Assembly: GCF_963678165.1 (NCBI RefSeq) | Contig: NZ_OY782755.1 | Location: forward strand, 1,116,001 to 1,180,000 | From: an uncultured Acetobacteroides sp. | GTDB lineage: Bacteria > Bacteroidota > Bacteroidia > Bacteroidales > ZOR0009 | DNA: 64,000 nucleotides | Direction: 5' to 3' | In this document: positions 31,839 to 39,800 of the stretch, piece after piece | Layout: the number at the start of each line of letters is the position of its first letter | How positions within the stretch are numbered: position 1 is the first letter of the stretch | Made by a program: the position numbers and the translations under genes | Notes under the pieces: generated by a model | Database searches by the model: none | The model's input: the letters and a program-made list of their open reading frames with translations, nothing else | What the model was told of the DNA's origin: nothing

Positions 31839-32612
31839 CTATTCGGGGGCTTCGCCGCTTATGCCTGAGTCCGTAGAGGGCTTTGGGCTCGCCTTCTTCG
31901 CCTTTTTCTTATCGCGGAACGTCTTTTGGTGCTTCATCTTGGCGCGGTACTCCTTGTTCTTGGCCTCGATGTTCGAGAGCGTCCGCGTCCACGCCTCGCT
32001 GGGGGCAATCACCGTCATCGCCTCAACAAACATCCAGATTTCTCGGATGGCTGCCTCGTATTCCTTCTTTAGAGATGATGGCGGTGGCGTTTGCCGCAGC
32101 TCGTTCTTCAGGTCGATCTTTCGGTTGGAGGCATCGTAGAACAGCGCCTGGACGCTTTCGAACTCGGCAACCGCCTGCCTGAGCCCCAGCTGCTCGATGG
32201 CGCTGGTGGCGCTTTCGGTGCCTAGGTGCAGGAGCAGCTGCTGGATGTCCAGCGTTTCCTGCAGGTTGCGCTTGGCGTTTAGCCGGTTGCCGCAGCGCTT
32301 GATGAGGCCCATCAGCAGCTTGCCCTGGAGCACATCGTGGTCGCTGGGCGAGTAGAGCGCTGCAATAATGAGGTGGCGCAGGCGCAGGAAAGCCCTGTCG
32401 CGGTTGCGGTCGAGCTTCCGAATCGGTTCGTTCGACCTTCGCACCACCGTAAACGAGCTGGAGTACTGGGCGTGCTTCTCCAGGAACAGGGCAATGTGCT
32501 CGTCGCCTCGGTAACTCTCCATCGAGGGGACGGTTAGGATGTGCACCAGCTCGCTACCGTAGGCGGCGAGCATCGACGTGTTAAGTCGGAACAGCGAAAG
32601 CGATTTTTCCAT
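31839..32612 (-). CDS. DUF6261-like protein of unknown function
   Basis: 257 residues, no signal peptide and no membrane helix, mostly helical with a Lys-rich tail (KMKHQKTFRDKKKAKKASPK) and a short acidic end. The overall look, with a start MEKSLSLFRLNTSMLAAYGSE, resembles Bacteroidota proteins grouped as DUF6261; I recall the family only roughly. Residues around RNRDRAFLRLRHLIIAALYSP may form the core helix. Function unknown. It sits alone between the thioredoxin gene and a large palindrome-rich spacer. GC is high compared with the spacer upstream. Confidence 0.7.
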   Translation of the reverse strand: MEKSLSLFRLNTSMLAAYGSELVHILTVPSMESYRGDEHIALFLEKHAQYSSSFTVVRRSNEPIRKLDRNRDRAFLRLRHLIIAALYSPSDHDVLQGKLLMGLIKRCGNRLNAKRNLQETLDIQQLLLHLGTESATSAIEQLGLRQAVAEFESVQALFYDASNRKIDLKNELRQTPPPSSLKKEYEAAIREIWMFVEAMTVIAPSEAWTRTLSNIEAKNKEYRAKMKHQKTFRDKKKAKKASPKPSTDSGISGEAPE

Positions 32613-32737
32613 ACGCTTAGATTTATCATTGTAGGGTAATCGATGTCTCTACCCCTTGGGCCGATCATCTAGGTGCCGCAAACGGCCTTCGGATATGTCG
32701 GGAAGCTCATCTACCTTCCGGTTTCGACATCTTTTGC

Positions 32738-32940
32738 CTGCAATATTTATTTCTATCAGCAATATACAAATATTGCAGCGCAATAATGAAATATACCAGC
32801 AGAAAATGGGTATAGCAGCATAAATATTAAAATTATATCGGAATAATCGAATATTTAGGATGCTATACTAAAATTCACCAGTCGAATTTAAATATTGCGC
32901 TGCAATAATTTGCTTTTCTGGTGATAGTTGAATATTGCAG
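32738..32940. repeat. 203-bp imperfect palindrome with 10-bp perfect inverted ends (MITE-like)
   Basis: The element begins CTGCAATATT (32738-32747) and ends AATATTGCAG (32931-32940), exact inverted copies. Further matching blocks inside the arms are TATTGCAGCGCAATA (32771-32785) with TATTGCGCTGCAATA (32893-32907), and TAAATATT (32821-32828) with AATATTTA (32850-32857), around a 21-nt centre. It is much more AT-rich than its surroundings. No open frame is present and no clear target-site duplication is seen. Confidence 0.75.
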
Positions 32941-33113
32941 CTTCTGTTAACCCTAATCGGTTGAGAGATGGCCTGCCGTAGCTCTGCGGAGGTTCTTACC
33001 CGATGCCATTTGAACGTTCTCTCCGCAAGGGAGGCTGTTTATGGTGCAGGGATGGATTCCCCTTGGGGTGCGGCGGGGAAATATTGAAGGGGGATGAGCC
33101 TCCGTTGTCCGTA

Positions 33114-33221
33114 GAGATGGGTCTCAGACCCGTCTCCCTGTTGGGGCAAAAGAAAAAGACAGGTTTCAGACCCGTCTTTATGTTGGTGGTAAAAGAGTGA
33201 GACGGGTCACAGACCCGTCTC
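33114..33221. repeat. Three hairpins at 42-43-bp spacing (GAGACGGGTC family)
   Basis: Units begin at 33114, 33157 and 33199. Each is a 10-nt arm, a 3-nt loop (TCA, TCA, ACA) and the arm GACCCGTCTC or GACCCGTCTT; the third unit is a perfect 10-bp stem. The outermost pair changes from G-C to A-T in unit 2, preserving pairing. The spacers share GTTGG and AAAAGA motifs. Confidence 0.85.
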
Positions 33222-33245
33222 TACGAGAAAATGCAAAATGGGGTT

Positions 33246-33626
33246 TTACCTCACCCGAATTACGATCACCTTGGTGTTGATGGTGCTGTTCTTTTGGAAT
33301 ACGCGCTGCTCCTCGAATCGGAGGGTGTCAATCCCCGACCTTACTGCCCGAAACTTCCAGATGGTGTAGATGGGGCCGCCGTACTTCCGGGTGTTGGAAG
33401 CGCTCCAACGGATAACCCTGATGCTATCCACCACGCTTACCTGCGCCCGGTTTTTCCACAGCCACAGGTAGCCGCCTCCGGTATGCTCGAGCAGCCTAAA
33501 GGTGATGGTACCGCCTTTCCTGATCTCGTAGTAGGGCTTCGGATCGGGTGCCTTGGGCTCCTGCGCGCTGGCAGCGCCTAGGGTGGCGATTGCCATAAGG
33601 ATGAGCAGTGCGATTTTCTTAGCCAT
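33246..33626 (-). CDS. Chagasin-like (I42 family) protease inhibitor, exported
   Basis: 126 residues. A signal peptide ends near ASA-Q22. The mature domain has the three chagasin loops in recognisable but divergent form: HTGGGYLWLW (48-57) for NPTTGYxW; YGGP (82-85) for the Gly-rich second loop; and WKFRAVRSGIDTLRFEEQRV for the FRAxxxGxxxLxFxY(R)RP segment. Known members inhibit papain-family cysteine proteases. The start overlaps the end of the upstream FAD oxidoreductase gene by 8 nt, so they are co-translated. A papain-like lipoprotein is encoded 3 kb away and is a candidate target. Confidence 0.78.
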   Translation of the reverse strand: MAKKIALLILMAIATLGAASAQEPKAPDPKPYYEIRKGGTITFRLLEHTGGGYLWLWKNRAQVSVVDSIRVIRWSASNTRKYGGPIYTIWKFRAVRSGIDTLRFEEQRVFQKNSTINTKVIVIRVR

Positions 33627-35040
33627 GCCGTAGGTCGGTTGTTGTGGGTTGTAGCCGTTTTACGATCTCTCGCCCGATCACCACCCCGTTTACCGAGGCC
33701 TGCATCAGGCCGCGGGTGATGCCCGCGCCATCGCCGCCGAGGTAGAGGTTGCGGATGGAGGCCGACTGGAAGTCGTCATCAACCTTAATGATGCTGGAGT
33801 AGAACTTCACCTCCACGCCGTAGAGCAGCGTCTCGTCCGACGCCAGGCCGGGCGTAACCTTGTCGAGCGCCTGTATCATCTCCATAATATCGATGAGGAT
33901 GCGGTGGGGCAGCACCAGGCTGATGTCGCCGGGCACGGCATCCTTTAGGGTGGGGATGATGTTGTTGCGGTAGAGGCGCTCGTGGGTGGTGCGGCGGCCG
34001 CGCACCAGGTCGCCGAAGCGCTGCACCAGCACGCGGTTTTGGGTGAGCATGTTGGCCAGCCGGGCGATGTGCTTGCCGTACTCGATGGGCTGGTTGAACG
34101 GCTCGGTGAACTGCTGCGACACCAGCAGCGCGAAGTTGGTGTTGTCGCTTTTCAGCTCCTTGTAGCTGTGGCCGTTTACCACCGCCAGCCGCTCGTCGTA
34201 GTACTCCGACGATACGAAGCCGCCGGGGTTGGCGCAGAAGGTGCGCACCTTGTCGTCGAACGTTTTGGTGTAGTGGATGAGCTTGGCCTCGTAGAAGCTG
34301 TCGTTAATCTCCTGCATGATCTCGTTGCGGCACTCCACCCGCACGCCGATGTCCACAATGCCCACCTCGGTGGTGATGCTCTCCTTGGCGCACTGCCTAA
34401 AGAGCCAGTCGGCCCCCTCGCGCCCAACGGCTACCACCACGTACGGCGCCTCGAAGTCGCCCTTGCCGCAGCGCACGCCCTTTATCGCGCCATTCTCGAT
34501 GATGAGGTCAGTGACCGGCGTGTTGAACTTCACCTCCACGCCCTTTGATGCCAGGTGGTCGTACAGCTTGCCGTACAGCTCCTGCGTTTTTTCGGTGCCC
34601 AGGTGGCGAACGGGGCAGTGCACCAGCTTCAGGTTGGCGTCGATGGCGCGGCGCTGGATGTCGCGCATCTGCGGGGTGAAGTTTTGCCCGTGGACGAGGG
34701 TGTCCGCCCCAAAGTCGAGGTAGATCCTATCGGTATAGTCAATCAGTTCCATCGTTGGCTCGATGCCGAGGTAGTCGGGCAGCGTGCCACCCACCTCGTG
34801 CGATAGCGACAGCTTGCCGTCGGAGTAGGCGCCCGCGCCCGCCCAGCCCGTGGTGATGCTGCAGGGCTTGCAGTGTATGCAAATCCCACCGTTGGTGTGC
34901 TTGGGGCAGCTGCGCCTGGCCATACTGCGCCCCTTCTCGAGGATGAGGATGCGCAGGTTGGCGCCTGCCTTTACCAGCTCGTAGGCCGTAAAAATGCCGG
35001 CAGGACCGGCACCTACAACTATAACGTCGTATTGGTTCAT
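33619..35040 (-). CDS. FAD-dependent oxidoreductase (COG2509-like)
   Basis: 473 residues. The N-terminal dinucleotide site is VVGAGPAGIFTAYEL followed by an acidic strand end in LILEKG. A cysteine cluster in GGICIHCKPCSI and the stretch GWAGAGAYSDGKLSLS are typical of the uncharacterised FAD dehydrogenase family often listed as COG2509. The C-terminal end has LYLGGDGAGITRGLMQASVNG, which closes the FAD site. Substrate unknown; the family is thought to act on small redox metabolites. Cytosolic, no signal peptide. First gene of a two-gene unit with the chagasin-like inhibitor, an odd pairing with no obvious functional link. Confidence 0.88.
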   Translation of the reverse strand: MNQYDVIVVGAGPAGIFTAYELVKAGANLRILILEKGRSMARRSCPKHTNGGICIHCKPCSITTGWAGAGAYSDGKLSLSHEVGGTLPDYLGIEPTMELIDYTDRIYLDFGADTLVHGQNFTPQMRDIQRRAIDANLKLVHCPVRHLGTEKTQELYGKLYDHLASKGVEVKFNTPVTDLIIENGAIKGVRCGKGDFEAPYVVVAVGREGADWLFRQCAKESITTEVGIVDIGVRVECRNEIMQEINDSFYEAKLIHYTKTFDDKVRTFCANPGGFVSSEYYDERLAVVNGHSYKELKSDNTNFALLVSQQFTEPFNQPIEYGKHIARLANMLTQNRVLVQRFGDLVRGRRTTHERLYRNNIIPTLKDAVPGDISLVLPHRILIDIMEMIQALDKVTPGLASDETLLYGVEVKFYSSIIKVDDDFQSASIRNLYLGGDGAGITRGLMQASVNGVVIGREIVKRLQPTTTDLRHG

Positions 35041-35064
35041 GATAATAGCGTTGTAGATGTAAAC

Positions 35065-35300
35065 GTATGGTATATCCGCTACGCGGAAATCATTCGATAT
35101 CTCACCTGGTTTCTACCAATCCTAATCCGCTACGCGGAATAGTTGCGCGTCATTTCACCCCTTGGTTTCATGGCTATTCGGATGAGCCGTAAATGGGGGC
35201 TTGCCCGTAGGGCATTGCGATTTGTAGAAATCTAGTACCCGTTCATTCAAATTGCCCGCAGGGCATAAGCAAGGTTGTTCAAAGAACCTGAATGTGTGTA
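35065..35300. repeat. Direct repeat copy 1 (RAYT 3'-flank block)
   Basis: About 236 bp, repeated with a 255-256-bp offset at 35320-35560. It includes four short hairpins: TCCGC-TAC-GCGGA at 35075-35087 and 35126-35138, GCCC-GTA-GGGC at 35203-35213 and GCCC-GCA-GGGC at 35254-35264; the inverted pair TTTCTACCAA (35110) and TTTGTAGAAA (35221); and, at its end, a copy of the last codons of the transposase gene (FRFFE). Confidence 0.88.
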
Positions 35301-35319
35301 TTCCCTTCGATTTGATGCA

Positions 35320-35560
35320 GTATGGTATATCCGCTACGCGGAAATGCATTCGAGATCTCACCTAGTTTCTACAAATCCTAATCCGCTACGCGGAATAGTT
35401 GCGCGTCATTTCACACCTTGGCTTTATGGCTATTCGAATGGGCTGTAGATGGGGGCTTGTCCGTAGGACATTGCGATTTGTAGAAATCTAGTACCCGTTC
35501 ATTCAAATTGCCCGTAGGGCATAAACTCGATTATTCAAAGAACCTGAACATGTACGATTC
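35320..35560. repeat. Direct repeat copy 2 (RAYT 3'-flank block)
   Basis: Matches copy 1 block by block. Hairpins are at 35330-35342, 35382-35394, 35459-35469 and 35510-35520. The third is GTCC-GTA-GGAC where copy 1 has GCCC-GTA-GGGC, a paired change that keeps the stem. The right end runs into the transposase gene and includes its stop codon. Confidence 0.88.
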
Positions 35561-35995
35561 ATTAAACTCGAGACTGTTTTTATTGAGAATGTCTAGGTAT
35601 TCCTGCCTGAAAGTCCTCTTCTTGTGATGATTCTCTTGCCCTTCAATGTATCGAATAGCTGCATCAATTTGTGATCTGCTGTACGAAAAAGCACCATACC
35701 CTTCTTGCCACTCAAAATGCCCAAGGCAGAGATTGTTCTTGTTTATGAATAAGGAGGAGCTACGTTTGATTTCATAAACAGTTTCCGATATCGATTTTGT
35801 TGGGTTGAATCCAATCAGTATATGGACATGGTCTACATATCCGTTTATCTTAAGCGGTTTATGATTCATCCCGTTTATAATAGCACCAATGTACTCGAAT
35901 AATCGTGGTCGGATGGCGGATGTCAATATTCTATCACGATGCTTTACGGCGAAGACGAGATGAATGTAGACTTGCGTGAAAGATTGCGGCTTCAT
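35531..35995 (-). CDS. RAYT-like Y1/IS200-family transposase
   Basis: 154 residues, a single-domain HUH Y1 transposase. The HUH metal pair is in YVDHVHILIGF (HVH) and the catalytic Tyr probably lies in YGAFSYSRSQIDAAIRYIEGQ. Start MKPQSFTQVYIHLVFAVKHR is typical of the short 150-180-residue proteins called REP-associated tyrosine transposases. No accessory tnpB and no IS ends were found. Its 3' flank carries a duplicated block of short palindromes, the expected company of a RAYT. It might act on those hairpins in trans. The gene is intact. Confidence 0.88.
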   Translation of the reverse strand: MKPQSFTQVYIHLVFAVKHRDRILTSAIRPRLFEYIGAIINGMNHKPLKINGYVDHVHILIGFNPTKSISETVYEIKRSSSLFINKNNLCLGHFEWQEGYGAFSYSRSQIDAAIRYIEGQENHHKKRTFRQEYLDILNKNSLEFNESYMFRFFE

Positions 35996-36054
35996 TGCAA
36001 TGGCATTGGTTCCTATCGTAAATGCTGAATCAATACGAGATCGTAAATTGATTG

Positions 36055-36648
36055 CTACATCAGATATGGGGAAATAAAAATGGACGAAAATACTGCCGAT
36101 ATGGCAATGGTAACCAGGATTATCACCAGCAGGCTAATTAGAAAGAAGGTGGGCTGCCTGTCTTTGGGCGTTTTCATCATTGGCCGAAGGCCTAGGTAAA
36201 GGATGTAAAGCCCGTAGATGCCGGCTATCATCTGGATAAATGCCATGGCTGGGAAGATGAGCACCACGCCTGCAACCAGCGAAGGGGTGTAGGAGTAGGC
36301 CACCAGCGTAAAGGCCCGGCCGAAGTTTCTTTCAGATCCAAATGATGGCGCCAGAAATCCGATCACCCAGGACGCCAGGTACACCGACAGTATGGTGGAT
36401 ACGTACGAAATAAACCCCTGGCGGATGCCGGTGCCGATGGCGCCTTCGACATGGATAATCTCGCCGTACGACACCCCCATAACCCCGAAGCCGATGAAGG
36501 TGGCAACCGCAGGTATTAGGGCAAGAACAAAGAGGTACTTAAAGAGCAATGTCTGCGCAGGAGTATTCTCTCTATTGATGGTTTGCCATTCCGACTCTGG
36601 GGCGATGATGATCTGCTTTACACGTTCGAAGAGGTTCATGGTTTGCAT
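36055..36648 (-). CDS. Yip1-domain integral membrane protein
   Basis: About 197 residues from the start chosen (ATG at 36648, preceded by an A-rich stretch; an upstream frame start at 36669 adds MCWFNKK, and MNLFERVKQI at 36639 is also possible). After the amphipathic start ERVKQIIIAPESEWQTI, five hydrophobic helices follow, the layout of the Yip1/DUF1282 family. Function in bacteria is unknown. Single gene beside the transposase, transcribed divergently from purL. Confidence 0.82.
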   Translation of the reverse strand: MQTMNLFERVKQIIIAPESEWQTINRENTPAQTLLFKYLFVLALIPAVATFIGFGVMGVSYGEIIHVEGAIGTGIRQGFISYVSTILSVYLASWVIGFLAPSFGSERNFGRAFTLVAYSYTPSLVAGVVLIFPAMAFIQMIAGIYGLYILYLGLRPMMKTPKDRQPTFFLISLLVIILVTIAISAVFSSIFISPYLM

Positions 36649-36780
36649 TTTTTTGTTGAACCAGCACAAGTTACGCCATCAAAATGACGAATGCATAGCT
36701 TCACATCTGCCGAAACGGAATTGGTGATATCAAAAAAGAGTTAACGTGGCTGTTTGTTGGTTTAGAATGATGAAATAGCG

Positions 36781-36810
36781 TTGAGCCCTTCCTACAAATT
36801 GCTAACTTTG
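36781..36810 (+). promoter_or_regulatory. Promoter of purL
   Basis: TTG at 36781-36783, 19-nt spacer, TAACTTTG at 36803-36810. Transcription would start near 36817, downstream of the GTG at 36810; this places the true translation start at the ATG at 36837. Confidence 0.7.
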
Positions 36811-36836
36811 TGCGCATAATTCCAATCTACGGTTCA

Positions 36837-39800
36837 ATGATACTTTTCTTTAAGGGTACTTCTCCCGTTTTCTACGCAGTAGATGTAAAGCATCCTCTTT
36901 CGGATGAGGATATCGCAAAGCTTTGTTGGCTATTTGGTGATGCCACGGCAATAAAAGAAAGCGCGCTGAGCGGTTTCTACGTTGGGCCGCGCCGCGAGAT
37001 GATTACTCCTTGGAGTACAAATGCCGTCGAAATTACTCAGAACATGGGAATCGACGGCATTTTTCGTATCGAAGAGTTTTTCGAAGCCGCCAGCGCCGAT
37101 GCGCAGTTTGACCACATGCTGCAGCGCCTTTACACCAACCCCGGACAGGAAATCTTTACCATCAACAAGCAGCCCGAGCCTATTGTGTACATCGAGAACA
37201 TCGATGAGTTCAACAAGAGCGAAGGCCTTGCGCTTAGCCAGGAGGAGGTGGAATACCTTAACGAGGTAAGCCGCCAAATCGGTCGTAAGCTTACCGACTC
37301 GGAGGTGTTCGGCTTCTCGCAGGTGAACTCGGAGCACTGCCGCCACAAAATCTTCAACGGTACCTTTGTTATCGATGGCGAAGAGCAGGAAAAGTCGTTG
37401 TTCCAATGGATCAAGCGCACCTCGCAGGAGCATCCCGGCAGGTTGGTTTCGGCCTACAAGGATAATGTAGCCTTTATCGAAGGCCCCAAAGCCGAGCAGT
37501 TTGCTCCGGCAACGCACGATAAGCCCGACTACTTTCAGGTAAAAGATATCGATACGGTGATCTCGCTTAAGGCGGAGACCCACAACTTCCCAACAACCGT
37601 AGAGCCATTCAACGGAGCTGCTACTGGTACTGGTGGCGAGATTCGCGACCGTCTTGCAGGAGGTAAGGGATCGCTTCCAATTGCCGGAACTGCCGTTTAC
37701 ATGACATCGTACCCCCGTTGCGAGGAAAACCGAGAGTGGGAGCAGGCAACTCAACCCCGCGAGTGGCTTTACCAAACTCCAGAGGAAATACTTGTTAAGG
37801 CATCGAACGGTGCCAGCGACTTCGGTAACAAGTTCGGTCAGCCGCTTATCTGCGGTAGCGTTCTTACCTTCGAGCACTTCGAAAACTCCAAAAAGTTTGG
37901 CTTCGACAAGGTGATAATGATGGCTGGCGGTGTTGGCTGGGGCAAGAAGGCTGATAGCCTAAAAGGTCACGCCGAGGTTGGCGATAAGGTTGTGGTAATG
38001 GGTGGCGATAACTACCGTATCGGTATGGGCGGTGGCGCTGTTTCGTCGGTTGCCACCGGCGAGTACGCCAACAGCATCGAGCTAAATGCCGTTCAACGTT
38101 CGAACCCAGAGATGCAGAAGCGTGCTGCCAACGCCATTCGCGCCATTGTTGAAAGAGATGAAAATCCAGTAGTTTCCATCCACGACCACGGTGCTGGTGG
38201 TCACCTTAACGCGCTTTCGGAGCTGGTTGAGGAGAAGGGTGGAAAGATAGATATTACGAAGCTGCCTGTTGGCGATCCAACGCTATCGGCAAAAGAGATT
38301 GTAGGTAACGAGAGCCAGGAGCGCATGGGACTTCTTATTAAGGAGAAGGATGCCGAGTGGCTTAAGAACGTATCCGATCGCGAGCGTGCACCAATGTACG
38401 TTGTAGGTGAGATCACCGGCGATATGCGCTTTTCGTTCGTTAATCCGCAAACCGGCGAAAAGCCAATCGACTTAAAGCTGGAGCATTTCTTCGGAAAGCC
38501 ACCTCGCACCTTTATGCGCGATAGCGCTAAGGTCGAGAAGTTCGCCGAGATTACTTACGATAAGGCAAAAATCCAGAGCTACATCGAGCAGGTTCTTCAG
38601 CTCGAGGCTGTGGCTTGTAAAGATTGGCTCACCAATAAGGTAGACCGTTCGGTTACTGGTCGTATTGCCCATCAGCAGTGCGCAGGTCCGCTTCAATTGC
38701 CATTAAACAACCTTGGTGTTGTGGCGATGGATTATCAGGGCGAACGTGGTATTGCAACTTCAATAGGTCATGCGCCCGTAAGTGCCATGGTCGATCCTGA
38801 AAATGGTTCTATCCTATCAATTGCCGAAGCGCTTACCAACCTTGTATGGGCTCCCATTGAGCAAAAACTTGATGGCGTATCGCTCAGCGCAAACTGGATG
38901 TGGCCATGTAAGAATGAGGGCGAAGATGCACGTCTATACAAGGCAGTAAAGGCAGTTAGCGACTTCTCTGTTGCCCTTGGGGTAAACATTCCAACGGGTA
39001 AGGACTCGCTTTCGATGACCCAAAAGTATAAGGATGGCGATGTGGTTTACTCGCCTGGAACCGTTATCATCTCTACTGTTGGCGAGGTAACCAACATCCG
39101 CAAGGTGGTAAGCCCAGCACTCGAAAACGACACAAAGACTTCGTTGATATACGTTGATTTCTCGAAGAGCGCATTTAGCCTTGGAGGAAGCTCTTTTGCG
39201 CAGGTGGTAAATCGCCTTGGCGAGGATACGCCAACCGTTGCCGATGCTGCTTACTTCAAGATCGCGTTCAACACATTGCAGAACTTGGTTGAAGAGGGTA
39301 AGATTCTCGCAGGACATGATATATCTGCTGGTGGTCTTCTAACCGCTCTTCTCGAAATGACCTTCTCGCATAACGGACTAGGATTGAAGGTTGATCTTTC
39401 ATCTTTAGGCGAGGCTGATGCCGTTAAGGTTCTCTTCAGCGAAAAGCCATCGGTGCTTATTCAGGTTGCCGATGTTGATGGTGTTGCTGCAGCTCTTAAG
39501 GCTGCTGGCTTGAGTTTCTCTGTAGTTGGCTCGCCTGTTGTCGGAAATGCTGTTGAGGTTAGCGTTAATGGTGCTAGCTACTCGTTCGATATTCCATCGC
39601 TACGCGATAAGTGGTTTAAGACCTCCTACCTGCTCGATCGTAAGCAAAGCGGCGAGCAAAAGGCAAAGGAGCGCTTCGAGAACTACAAGAAGCAGGAGCG
39701 TCAGTTCAAATTTAATCCCAATTTCACGGGTAAGTTTGCTCAGTTTGGTATCGATCCTAAGCGTAGAACTCAAAGTGGCGTAAAGGCTGCCATTATTCGC

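Larger units (their letters stand above)
32613..33245. other. 633-bp spacer with a MITE-like palindrome and a hairpin array
   Basis: No gene is supported. It holds the 203-bp imperfect palindrome at 32738-32940, then a short GC-richer stretch, then three related hairpins at 33114-33221. A 65-codon open frame at 33003-33200 runs through the hairpins and is judged spurious. Confidence 0.75.

Noticed and set aside
33003..33200. 65-codon open frame on +
   Set aside because: Passes through the GAGACGGGTC hairpins, with no family resemblance.
33982..34548. 188-codon plus-strand frame opposite the FAD oxidoreductase
   Set aside because: Shadow of a high-GC coding strand; rich in Val/His/Leu without a domain.
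35155..35361. 68-codon minus-strand frame ending the outer repeat copy
   Set aside because: It is the duplicated 3' end of the transposase gene plus flank; no independent gene.
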